Source: Effusibacillus pohliae DSM 22757
GTDB taxonomy: Bacteria; Bacillota; Bacilli; Tumebacillales; Effusibacillaceae
Assembly: GCF_000376225.1 (NCBI RefSeq)
Contig: NZ_AQXL01000105.1
Location: 1 to 38,882 of the forward strand
Reading direction: 5' to 3'
Length of the DNA: 38,882 bases
The notes beneath the pieces were generated by a model. That model did no database searches and had not been told where the DNA came from. It saw only the letters and a list, made by a program, of their open reading frames with translations. Of the stretch, positions 24,980 to 33,787 are shown piece after piece. Within the stretch, counting starts at the first letter, position 1; each line of letters opens with the position of its first letter. Both the position numbers and the translations under genes were made by a program.

Positions 24980-25957
24980 ATGCGCGAGGTGCATGTCCGC
25001 GATGCTGTCGGCATGCGGCTGGCCCACGACCTGACGCGGATCGTACCGGGGGAGTTCAAGGGCCGGATTTTTAAAAAGGGGCATGTGATTCGGGAAGAGG
25101 ATATCCCGCTCTTGCTGGACATCGGCAAGGAACACATTTACGTGTTGGACTTGCAGCCGGGAGAACTGCATGAGGATGATGCGGCGATCCGGCTGTCCCG
25201 GGCGGTCATGGGAGATCATTTGACAGTATCGGAACCGTCGGAAGGCAAGGTGTCCCTGGCGTCGGGGATTCACGGTTTGTTGAAAGTGGACATTGAAGCG
25301 CTGTTGATGATCAACTCGATCGGCGAGTTGGCCGTCGTCACGAAAAAAACGAACCGCGTCGTGCAACCGGGCGAGGAAGTGGCGGCGATGCGGGCGATTC
25401 CGCTGGTGATCGCCGAACAAAAAATCGTGCAGGCGGAAACGATCGCCAAAATGTCCGCCCCGGTGATCACCGTATTGCCGTTCCGTTCACTTAAGGTGGG
25501 GATCGTGACGACCGGCAGCGAGATCGTCACAGGCCGGATTGCTGATAGGTTTGGCCCCCGCATCCGGGAGAAGCTTGCGCCGTTTGGCGCTGTCGTGCTC
25601 GGACAAAAAATCGTCGGTGACCAAAAAGCGGACATCCAGGCGGGCATCCGGGAGTTTTTGGCGCAAGGGGCGGAGCTTGTCATTTGCACCGGCGGCATGT
25701 CGGTCGATCCGGACGACCGGACTCCGGGCGCGATTCATGAGCTGGCAACCGAAGTGGTCGCTTATGGCATGCCGATTTTGCCCGGTTCGATGACGATGCT
25801 CGCCTATATCGGCGAGGTGCCTGTGTTCGGCTTGCCGGGCGCTGTGATCTATGAAGAGGTGACGGCGTTTGACCTGTTCCTGCCGCGCATACTGGCCGGC
25901 GACAAGGTGACGGGCAAAGAGATTGCCGAACTGGGGCACGGGGGTCTGCTCAAATGA
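24980..25957 (+). CDS. Molybdopterin-binding protein (MoeA-related, MoCF domain)
   Basis: A 325-residue protein. Residues 1-165 carry the DAVGMRLAHDLTRIVPGEFK start and KGHVIREEDIPLLLDIGKEH block of the stand-alone molybdopterin-binding proteins found beside moeA in Firmicutes. Residues 170-310 form a MoCF/MogA-like domain with the nucleotide-type loops VGIVTTGSEIVTG and VICTGGMSVDPDDRTPG. It should bind molybdopterin or its adenylylated form; whether it adenylylates it as MogA does is not known to me. AAGGAGG precedes the ATG. Its stop overlaps the moeA start by 4 bases, suggesting coupled translation and joint action. Confidence 0.88.
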   Translation: MREVHVRDAVGMRLAHDLTRIVPGEFKGRIFKKGHVIREEDIPLLLDIGKEHIYVLDLQPGELHEDDAAIRLSRAVMGDHLTVSEPSEGKVSLASGIHGLLKVDIEALLMINSIGELAVVTKKTNRVVQPGEEVAAMRAIPLVIAEQKIVQAETIAKMSAPVITVLPFRSLKVGIVTTGSEIVTGRIADRFGPRIREKLAPFGAVVLGQKIVGDQKADIQAGIREFLAQGAELVICTGGMSVDPDDRTPGAIHELATEVVAYGMPILPGSMTMLAYIGEVPVFGLPGAVIYEEVTAFDLFLPRILAGDKVTGKEIAELGHGGLLK

Positions 25958-27231
25958 TGCGGGTCGGCCTGTCGGTGGAGGAAGCGGTTCGCGAAGTGCT
26001 TGCTCATCTAAAACCGGTCGCTTCGATCGAGATGAACATCAAAGATTCGTTCGGCTATACGCTGGCGGAGGATATGTACGCTGCGATTCCGGTTCCGCCG
26101 TTTGACCGCGCGATGATGGACGGATTCGCCATCCGGTCGGCCGACGTGCAGTCCGCCACGCCCGAACGGCCTGTCAAGCTGCGCGTGCGGGGGCGGATCG
26201 GCGCGGGTGAATCATCCGATGCGGAGCTGCAGGAGGGGGAAGCGATCCGCATCATGACAGGCGCTCCGATTCCGAAAGGGGCGGATGCGGTCGCCCGGTT
26301 TGAAATCACTGACGGAGCGGACAAACCGGATGCGGCGGTGGTGGATGTGTATCTGCCGGCGCAGGGCGGCGAGTCGATTTCGCTGACCGGAGAAGACATG
26401 CAGGCCGGCAGCAAGATCCTGCAAAAAGGGACTGTCATCGGCCCGGCGGAGATGGCCCTGTTGGCGACGGTCGGGTTGGCCGCCGTACCGGTCTGCCGCA
26501 AACCGATCATCGGCGTGCTGTCAAGCGGCAGCGAACTGGTCAGCCTGGATCAGCCGCTGCCGTACGGCAAAATTTACAACAGCAACTCGTATATGCTGGC
26601 CGGCCTGATCAGCCAATGGGGAGGCATCCCTTACCTGTTGGAACAGGTCGACGACGAAGTCGAGCATGTGGAGCAGGCGATCCGTACGGCGCTCCCGGTC
26701 GTCGATGCGTTGGTGACGACCGGCGGCGTGTCGGTCGGCGATTTTGATGTGATGCGGACAGCGTACCATCTGGCGGGCGGCCAGATTCATTTTTGGAAAG
26801 TGAACATGCGGCCCGGCACTCCGTTTACGTTTGCGACGGTACAGGAAACACCGATCTTCGGCTTGTCCGGCAACCCGGCGGCCGCGTTCGTCAACGCGGT
26901 GCTGTTTTTGCAGCCGGGCATCCGCGCCCTGGCAGGCTGTTCGCAGCCGCTAACGCCGCCGGTACAAGTGGTGTTGGCGGATGAGCTGCAGGTAAAAGCG
27001 ATCGGCATGGATCGTTTCCTGCGGGCCAAAATCGTGATCGAAGCCGGCCAGGCAGCCGCCTATCCGCTCCCTTTCGGGCAAAGTGCAGGCGTGATGTCGA
27101 CGTTGGCTGGCATTCAGGGGTTCATCCGGATCCCCGCCAGGACGGAGGTCAAACGCGGGGACCTGGTTGAAGCGTACCTGCTTGACAAGCCGCTACCTGG
27201 CAACGGACAAGCCGGAGGCGATGATGCGTGA
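25954..27231 (+). CDS. moeA: Molybdopterin molybdenumtransferase MoeA
   Basis: A 425-residue enzyme that inserts molybdate into adenylylated molybdopterin to form Mo cofactor. Landmarks: domain I with VPPFDRAMMDGFAIRSADV, MTGAPIPKGADAV in domain II, the MoCF domain III (about 180-330) with VLSSGSELV, LVTTGGVSVGDFD and FGLSGNPAAAFV, and a C-terminal beta domain IV from about 335. The first ATG overlaps the preceding stop; ATG 25957 could also serve. The next gene, mobB, begins just beyond or across its stop. Confidence 0.95.
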   Translation: MMRVGLSVEEAVREVLAHLKPVASIEMNIKDSFGYTLAEDMYAAIPVPPFDRAMMDGFAIRSADVQSATPERPVKLRVRGRIGAGESSDAELQEGEAIRIMTGAPIPKGADAVARFEITDGADKPDAAVVDVYLPAQGGESISLTGEDMQAGSKILQKGTVIGPAEMALLATVGLAAVPVCRKPIIGVLSSGSELVSLDQPLPYGKIYNSNSYMLAGLISQWGGIPYLLEQVDDEVEHVEQAIRTALPVVDALVTTGGVSVGDFDVMRTAYHLAGGQIHFWKVNMRPGTPFTFATVQETPIFGLSGNPAAAFVNAVLFLQPGIRALAGCSQPLTPPVQVVLADELQVKAIGMDRFLRAKIVIEAGQAAAYPLPFGQSAGVMSTLAGIQGFIRIPARTEVKRGDLVEAYLLDKPLPGNGQAGGDDA

Positions 27232-27271
27232 GCGGCAGCAAACGGGCTCTGGCTGGCGGGAGGGGTACCGG

Positions 27272-27808
27272 ATGAGCGGGAGCAAACCGCCCGTTCCCGC
27301 GTTTGCGGTGGTCGGCTATAAAAACACCGGCAAAACCACTCTGGTGTGCAAACTGGTGGCCGAACTGAAACGGCGGGGATACCGCGTCGGAACGTTAAAG
27401 CATGATGCGCACGATTTTCAGCTCGATTATGAGGGAACGGACACGTTCAAACACCGGCAGGCGGGGGCGGACATGGTGGCGATCGCAAGCTCCGGAAAAT
27501 GGGCGGTTCAGGCCTGGTCCACGGGCTCCCCGTCATTGGAAGGCATGTTGAGCCGGTTGGATGCCGTCGACCTGGTAATTGTCGAAGGGTACAAGCAAGG
27601 CAACCTTCCGAAAATCGTGATGGCGGATCGGGATGGTGCGATTTTTTGCAACGAACGGCTGGAAAATGTGAAGGCGGTGGCGGCCGCTGGCGGCGAGGCG
27701 CCGCTTGCCCCTGCTTCTGTCGAAGTGTATGATAGAAATGATATCGTTTCATTCGTTCAACTGATTTTACGCACGTTTGCCCTGGAGCAGGAGGAGCGCG
27801 ATGGATAA
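27272..27808 (+). CDS. mobB: Molybdopterin-guanine dinucleotide biosynthesis protein MobB
   Basis: A GTP-binding protein of about 178 residues that assists attachment of GMP to the molybdenum cofactor. The P-loop GYKNTGKTTLVCKLVAELK follows the start, with KHDAHDF, TFKHRQAGA and IVEGYKQGNLPKI as MobB signatures. ATG 27272 has GGGAGGGG 5 bases upstream; ATG 27224 with GGAGG also fits and would add 16 residues. It overlaps tatC by 8 bases. MobA, the nucleotidyltransferase partner, is not in the window. Its presence implies the organism makes the dinucleotide form used by DMSO-reductase-family enzymes, many exported by Tat. Confidence 0.92.
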   Translation: MSGSKPPVPAFAVVGYKNTGKTTLVCKLVAELKRRGYRVGTLKHDAHDFQLDYEGTDTFKHRQAGADMVAIASSGKWAVQAWSTGSPSLEGMLSRLDAVDLVIVEGYKQGNLPKIVMADRDGAIFCNERLENVKAVAAAGGEAPLAPASVEVYDRNDIVSFVQLILRTFALEQEERDG

Positions 27809-28538
27809 AGAACAACATCTGGTCGAGCATCTGGCGGAACTGCGCAAGCGGTTGGTCATCACGCTGCTTGCGTTCGTTCTGTTTCTAGCCGTTTCATTTG
27901 CGTTCGTCGGGGACATTCTGCGATTCTTGCAGCACGCGGCCCCGCCGGGGGCGACCATGGTGGTGCTGGGTCCGGCGGAAGTGCTGCGCGTGTATATGAT
28001 TGTGGCGGGGGTGGCGGCGATCGGCATGACGATTCCGGTCCTGCTGTACCAGGCGTGGAAGTTTGTGGCACCCGGTCTGACTGAGACGGAACGAAAGGTG
28101 ACGGCCGGCTTTATTCCGGTGATCACCTTTGTTTTCTTTGCTGGCCTGGCATTTGGCTATTTTTTCATCTTTCCGACCGTCTACGGTTTTTTTGTTACAC
28201 TGGGGTCGCAACACTTTACCGTGATGCAGAATGCGGCCAATTATTTATCGTTCATGGCGAATATCGTCGTCCCGTTCGGCTTTATTTTTGAGCTGCCAAT
28301 TCTCGTGCTGTTTCTGACAAGGCTGGGGATTTTGACGCCCGAGTTCCTGGCGAAAAACCGGAAATACGCTTACTTTGTCTTGACGGTGGCGGGCGTCGTG
28401 CTGTCGCCGCCGGAACCGGTGAGCGACATCATCACCACACTGCCGTTGATTTTGCTGTATGAAATCGGTGTCACGCTGTCCCGCATCGCCTACAAGAAAC
28501 GATTGAAGCGGCTGCAGGCGAGCGGATTGGCCGACTGA
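27801..28538 (+). CDS. tatC: Sec-independent protein translocase subunit TatC
   Basis: A 245-residue polytopic membrane protein, the twin-arginine signal receptor of the Tat pathway that exports folded proteins. It begins with the cytosolic HLAELRKRLVI segment, has about six helices, and contains the conserved FVAPGLTETERK and FGFIFELPIL blocks. CAGGAGGAG precedes ATG 27801. It overlaps mobB, a linkage suited to exported molybdoenzymes. TatA, normally adjacent (tatAy-tatCy in B. subtilis), is absent here. A terminator follows. Confidence 0.95.
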   Translation: MDKEQHLVEHLAELRKRLVITLLAFVLFLAVSFAFVGDILRFLQHAAPPGATMVVLGPAEVLRVYMIVAGVAAIGMTIPVLLYQAWKFVAPGLTETERKVTAGFIPVITFVFFAGLAFGYFFIFPTVYGFFVTLGSQHFTVMQNAANYLSFMANIVVPFGFIFELPILVLFLTRLGILTPEFLAKNRKYAYFVLTVAGVVLSPPEPVSDIITTLPLILLYEIGVTLSRIAYKKRLKRLQASGLAD

Positions 28539-28598
28539 CTGCAGCCGATCAGCCGGCCGTGCAGGCAAGCGGCCCTACTGACTGTGCGAATACGATGC

Positions 28599-28624
28599 AA
28601 ACCGGTCTTCTGAGATCGGTTTTT
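28599..28624 (+). terminator. Terminator after tatC
   Basis: AAACCGGTCT (28599-28608), loop TCTG, AGATCGGTTT (28613-28622) with one G-U pair, continuing into TTTTT. It closes the molybdenum/tat operon. Confidence 0.8.
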
Positions 28625-28712
28625 GTTGCAGATGGGGGGAACGGGAGAAAGTGACGCCAAGTGTCCTGCTGTTTGTGATTCTGCCCGCAGGAGATTGGAG
28701 GAGGCGAACCAC

Positions 28713-29372
28713 TTGATCAAAGCGGTTGTGTTCGATTTTGACGGGTTGATTTTCGATACGGAGACACATGAATACCGGGTGTTGCAAGAAATTTACGGGG
28801 AGTACGGGGCGGAACTTCCGCTCGACGTGTGGGGGCAGTGTGTCGGTACGCATGCCAATTTTTTCGATGCGTATGCGTATCTGGAATCCTGCACCGGCAA
28901 GCCGGTCGATCGGGAGGTGCTCGGCAAGCGGCGGCTGGAGATGTTTGAAGAGCGGGTGCAAACCGAAACGGCGCTGCCGGGTGTGGAGAACTACCTGGCG
29001 GCGGCCAAACGGCTCGGGTTAAAAATCGGCCTCGCGTCCAGTTCGAGCCGGCAATGGGTGACCCGCTGGCTGACGAAGTTGAACCTGATCGACTATTTTG
29101 AGTGCATCCGTACATCGGATGATGTGGAGCATGTGAAACCGGATCCTGCCTTGTACCTGCGGGCGTTGGAGTGCCTGGGCGTAGAACCGTGGCAGGCGAT
29201 CGCCTTTGAGGATTCGCCAAACGGTGCGCTGGCGGCCAAGCGGGCCGGCATGCACGTGGTGATCGTGCCCAATTTTGTGACGCGGTCGCTTCCATTCGGC
29301 GAGCACGATCTGCGTCTCGATTCGCTGGCGGAGCTGGAACTGGAGCAGGTCATCGAACGCTTGGAGAAATAA
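28713..29372 (+). CDS. HAD superfamily phosphatase (beta-phosphoglucomutase-like)
   Basis: A 219-residue haloacid dehalogenase family hydrolase. Motif I is VVFDFDGLIFDTE, with the nucleophile and acid aspartates; motif II is GLASSSSRQW; motif III Lys is in VEHVKPDPALYL; motif IV is IAFEDSPNG. The helical cap lies between about residues 15 and 85, as in subfamily IA phosphatases and beta-phosphoglucomutase. The substrate is unassigned. The start is TTG 28713, with GGAGGAGG about 8 bases upstream; the frame is open to 28623 but that stretch overlaps the tatC terminator. It is a single-gene unit with its own terminator. Confidence 0.88.
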   Translation: MIKAVVFDFDGLIFDTETHEYRVLQEIYGEYGAELPLDVWGQCVGTHANFFDAYAYLESCTGKPVDREVLGKRRLEMFEERVQTETALPGVENYLAAAKRLGLKIGLASSSSRQWVTRWLTKLNLIDYFECIRTSDDVEHVKPDPALYLRALECLGVEPWQAIAFEDSPNGALAAKRAGMHVVIVPNFVTRSLPFGEHDLRLDSLAELELEQVIERLEK

Positions 29373-29398
29373 TGAGCGGCAGAACAACACGACGGAGT

Positions 29399-29430
29399 AA
29401 AACGGCGGAAGGCTTGCTTCCGTCGTTTTT
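29399..29430 (+). terminator. Terminator after the HAD phosphatase
   Basis: AAAACGGCGGAAG (29399-29411) pairs with CTTCCGTCGTTTT (29417-29429) with one G-U pair and a 5-base loop, ending in a T run. Confidence 0.85.
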
Positions 29431-29489
29431 GTTGCGGTTTGGATCAGTTCTTCCGGACGGCCCCATTTGTTCCAGTGGCTGATGCACGA

Positions 29490-29517
29490 TTGACATCGGC
29501 CAGAAATATGATAGCAT
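29490..29517 (+). promoter_or_regulatory. Promoter of the MFS/ArsR operon
   Basis: A perfect TTGACA (29490-29495), a 16-base spacer and TAGCAT (29512-29517). The -10 overlaps the palindromic operator. Confidence 0.55.
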
Positions 29518-29544
29518 CTAATTAGATAATTATAAAATTAGATG
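29515..29544. promoter_or_regulatory. Palindromic operator for the ArsR-type regulator
   Basis: CATCTAATT (29515-29523) and AATTAGATG (29536-29544) are perfect 9-bp inverted repeats. The left part is also a perfect 12-bp palindrome, ATCTAATTAGAT (29516-29527). The site overlaps the promoter -10, as expected for repression by the regulator encoded at the end of the operon. Confidence 0.6.
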
Positions 29545-29592
29545 TTTATCGAAACGTTGATTTTCTCCGGGGACGAAGGAGGGTACTGGATC

Positions 29593-30855
29593 ATGGAGCG
29601 AGCGAGTCGGCTGAGGGGAGCCGGGCTGTTGCGGGAAAACCGTCTGTTTCGCCGGCTGTTTCTGGCCGCGTCCATCAGTTCGTTAGGCGATTGGTTCAAC
29701 AATATCGCGGTGTTAAGCGTAATTCTTCAGTTCACCGGATCTCCGGCCGCCGTCGGTCTGACCCTGGCCATGCGCGTTTTGCCGTATCTGCTGGTCGGGC
29801 CGCTCGGTGGCGTGTGGAGCGACCGGATTCGACGAACCGCGATCATGATCAGCAGCGACCTGGCCCGTGCTGTGCTGGCGCTTGGATTTTTGCTGGTAAC
29901 GGATGCGCCGCGTATATGGTGGGCCTATCTGCTGACCGGTTTGTTGGTGGTGTTTTCCGCTCTGTACATGCCGGCCCGCTCCGCCTACCTGACAAGCATC
30001 GTGGAAAAACAGTCGCTCAGCCGGGCGAATGGTCTGCTGGCAGGCAGCAACGGACTGGTGATGGTGGTTGGCTTTGGGCTGGGCGGTCTCGTGGTTGCCA
30101 AGTTTGGTCCGACTGCCGCTTTCCTCTTGAATTCGCTGTCTTTTTTGATGTCCGCCTGGTTGCTGCGGCCGGGCGCTTTGCAGGAGAAAAAAGAGTCCGT
30201 GACGCCGCCGGATGTCGGTTCGTTTTGGCGGGAATTTCGCACGGGCGTGCGAGCGATTGGCGAAAACAGGCCGGTCGCCCTGTTGTTTTTGCTGGATATC
30301 GGCTGGTCGATCGGCGGCGGGGCGATTAACGTTTTGATATCGGTGATGGCCTACCAGGTGTACGACACGGGCAGCTCGGGCATGGGGATGTTATACGCTT
30401 CACTGGGGTCGGGCACGATTGCGGGAAGTCTTATTGCAGGCAAATGGCTGCACGATCAGACTGGGAAGATGCAGACGGCAGCGGGTGTATCCTTTTTGCT
30501 GGATGCGGTATCTCATATTCTGTTTGCCAACAGTGTGTCTCCTTGCTTGGGGAACCTGGCGTTGGCGGGGGCCGGGTTGGCTGGAGCGGCGGGAAATGCT
30601 GCCATCTTCAGCCTGATCGCCATGGTAACCGCGCATGAGGTACAGGGGAGGGTGTTTTCGATTTTGCATACAGCCGGCTCGTGCGTGCTCGCTCTGTCGA
30701 TGATGGCCGCCGGCTGGCTGACAGTCCCGTTTGGTCCGCGCCTGCTCGGAACGGTGGGCGGTGCTGTGATTTTGCTGTTTTCCATCGTATACTTGATTTT
30801 TCAATGTTTCGGACCACGGGTGAAAAACGCAAGGAGGGAATTCGATGCAACTTGA
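29593..30855 (+). CDS. MFS transporter, probable efflux pump (MFS_3/YfiS type)
   Basis: A 420-residue permease with about twelve helices. The pattern FRRLFLAASISSLGDWFNNI and the motif A loop GGVWSDRIRRTAIMI belong to the enterobactin-exporter/macrolide-efflux-like group of the major facilitator superfamily. AAGGAGG lies about 10 bases before ATG 29593; the in-frame ATG 29542 falls next to the operator and lacks a site. It overlaps the ArsR-type gene by 11 bases. Drug or toxic-metabolite export under control of that regulator is inferred; the substrate is not readable. Confidence 0.88.
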   Translation: MERASRLRGAGLLRENRLFRRLFLAASISSLGDWFNNIAVLSVILQFTGSPAAVGLTLAMRVLPYLLVGPLGGVWSDRIRRTAIMISSDLARAVLALGFLLVTDAPRIWWAYLLTGLLVVFSALYMPARSAYLTSIVEKQSLSRANGLLAGSNGLVMVVGFGLGGLVVAKFGPTAAFLLNSLSFLMSAWLLRPGALQEKKESVTPPDVGSFWREFRTGVRAIGENRPVALLFLLDIGWSIGGGAINVLISVMAYQVYDTGSSGMGMLYASLGSGTIAGSLIAGKWLHDQTGKMQTAAGVSFLLDAVSHILFANSVSPCLGNLALAGAGLAGAAGNAAIFSLIAMVTAHEVQGRVFSILHTAGSCVLALSMMAAGWLTVPFGPRLLGTVGGAVILLFSIVYLIFQCFGPRVKNARREFDAT

Positions 30856-31462
30856 CCGCCTTGTCCATTTTCATAAAGCGGTGGCGGACCCGATGCGAAT
30901 TCGGATTTTGGTGCTGTTGGCAAACGGGCCGTTGCATGGCCAGGCGTTGGCAGGAAAATTGGGCGTGACCCCGCCGACGATCACCCATCACATGACGAAA
31001 CTGCGGGAGGCCGGTTTGGTGAAAGAGCGGCGGGAGAAAAATACGATCTATTTTTACCTGGAGGAGAGCACTCTCCGGCGCCATGCGCAGGCGATTGTCG
31101 ACATGGTGCTGCAGGAGGGCCGGAAAGCAACGGGAGGCCTGCGGGAGCAGCAGGAGAAAGAACGGGCGCTTGTGATTCAGAGTTTCTTCACGCCGGATGG
31201 AAAGCTCAAGCAGATTCCAGCGCAGCGCAAGAAAAAGCTGATTGTGTTCGAACATCTGCTGCGGGGGCTGCAGCGCAACCGAAAATACACCGAGCAGGAA
31301 ATAAACGAGTATATCAAGCAGTTCCACGAGGACTGCGCAACGATTCGGCGGGAATTGATCGCCAACCACTATATGTATCGCGAAAACGGCGTCTACGAAC
31401 TGAATCCTCCCGAAATGTGGGCGAAAATCGAATCGTGGTATGGTTCCACCCCGGACGGATAA
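30845..31462 (+). CDS. ArsR-family regulator with C-terminal DUF2087 domain
   Basis: A 205-residue regulator. Residues 5-80 form an ArsR-type winged helix (HKAVADPMRIRILVLLANG, then LGVTPPTITHHMTKLREAGL as the recognition helix and KNTIYFYL as the wing). No metal-binding CxCxxC is present on the recognition helix. Residues about 120-195 match DUF2087 (KQIPAQRKKKLIVFEHLLRG, YTEQEINEYI, RRELIANHYMYRENGVYEL), a domain often joined to such regulators. AAGGAGG precedes the ATG inside the end of the MFS gene, so translation is coupled. It probably represses its own operon at the 29515-29544 palindrome. Confidence 0.88.
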   Translation: MQLDRLVHFHKAVADPMRIRILVLLANGPLHGQALAGKLGVTPPTITHHMTKLREAGLVKERREKNTIYFYLEESTLRRHAQAIVDMVLQEGRKATGGLREQQEKERALVIQSFFTPDGKLKQIPAQRKKKLIVFEHLLRGLQRNRKYTEQEINEYIKQFHEDCATIRRELIANHYMYRENGVYELNPPEMWAKIESWYGSTPDG

Positions 31463-31601
31463 AATAAAAAAGTGGCCCGCCGCCGGCCATAGAAAAACCA
31501 GCAATCCCGCCGCAGCAAATGATTGAAGCAACAATCCGGCGGAGAGCGTCCGGCAACAAAAAAATCGCACGCAAAAAGCTTAAAATTTTTCTTTTTAGGT
31601 C

Positions 31602-31630
31602 TTGCAAAGACAAATGGAAACCACTATCAT
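31602..31630 (+). promoter_or_regulatory. Sigma-A promoter of groESL
   Basis: TTGCAA (31602-31607), a 17-base spacer and TATCAT (31625-31630), 10 bases before the CIRCE element. Confidence 0.75.
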
Positions 31631-31640
31631 AAGAAGTGTG

Positions 31641-31667
31641 TTAGCACTCGTTAGAGGTGAGTGCTAA
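31641..31667. promoter_or_regulatory. CIRCE operator (HrcA binding site)
   Basis: TTAGCACTC (31641-31649), a 9-base spacer and GAGTGCTAA (31659-31667): a perfect match to the CIRCE inverted repeat. HrcA binds it and represses groESL until heat shock. hrcA itself is outside the window. The stretch 31463-31601 holds no other feature I can support. Confidence 0.97.
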
Positions 31668-31709
31668 CAGGCGGCGGAAAATCCAATATCAATGTAGGAG
31701 GGATAGTAC

Positions 31710-31994
31710 ATGATTAAGCCGCTCGGTGACCGTGTGGTGATCAAAGCTGTTGAACGCGAAGAGAAAACTGCTAGCGGAATCGTTCTTCCCGATACCGCAA
31801 AAGAAAAACCGCAAGAAGGCGAAGTGATCGCAGTAGGTCCTGGCCGTTACGAAGACGGCAAGCGGATTGAGCTGGACGTAAAAGTCGGCGACCGCGTCAT
31901 TTTCTCAAAGTATGCAGGCACCGAAGTTAAGTATGACAATGTCGAATATCTGATCCTGCGCGAAAACGACATTCTGGCTGTGATCGAGAAGTAA
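31710..31994 (+). CDS. groES: Co-chaperonin GroES
   Basis: A 94-residue co-chaperonin that caps the GroEL ring. It begins [15 protein letters not shown]; the mobile loop that contacts GroEL is [19 protein letters not shown], and [11 protein letters not shown] and [12 protein letters not shown] follow as in all GroES proteins. GTAGGAGGG precedes the ATG. It is controlled by the upstream sigma-A promoter and CIRCE, and groEL follows 51 bases downstream. Confidence 0.98.
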   Translation: MIKPLGDRVVIKAVEREEKTASGIVLPDTAKEKPQEGEVIAVGPGRYEDGKRIELDVKVGDRVIFSKYAGTEVKYDNVEYLILRENDILAVIEK

Positions 31995-32012
31995 TCGACT
32001 CTGGCTGATTAA

Positions 32013-33662
<1,650 letters not shown>

Positions 33663-33696
33663 TAAGGACGGCGGACTGCGGTTCGCCGACAAGGCA

Positions 33697-33733
33697 GAGA
33701 ATCCCTTGTGCAGCAAGGGGTTCTCCGCTTTTT
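33697..33733 (+). terminator. Terminator of groESL
   Basis: GAGAATCCCTTG (33697-33708), loop TGCAG, CAAGGGGTTCTC (33714-33725) with one wobble pair, then TTTTT at 33729-33733. The prophage boundary lies immediately beyond. Confidence 0.85.
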
Positions 33734-33737
33734 GGTG

Positions 33738-33786
33738 TGCAAATCTGTACCTTGAATTTTTGTGGTTTGCAAATCAAATGCAAATC
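33738..33786. repeat. Three TGCAAATC direct repeats at the probable attachment site
   Basis: TGCAAATC occurs at 33738-33745, 33768-33775 and 33779-33786, between the groEL terminator and the integrase stop. Position next to int and at the chromosome/element border suggests the left attachment site or integrase arm-binding sites. The matching right end is outside the window, so the core cannot be defined. Confidence 0.5.
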
Positions 33787-33787
33787 T

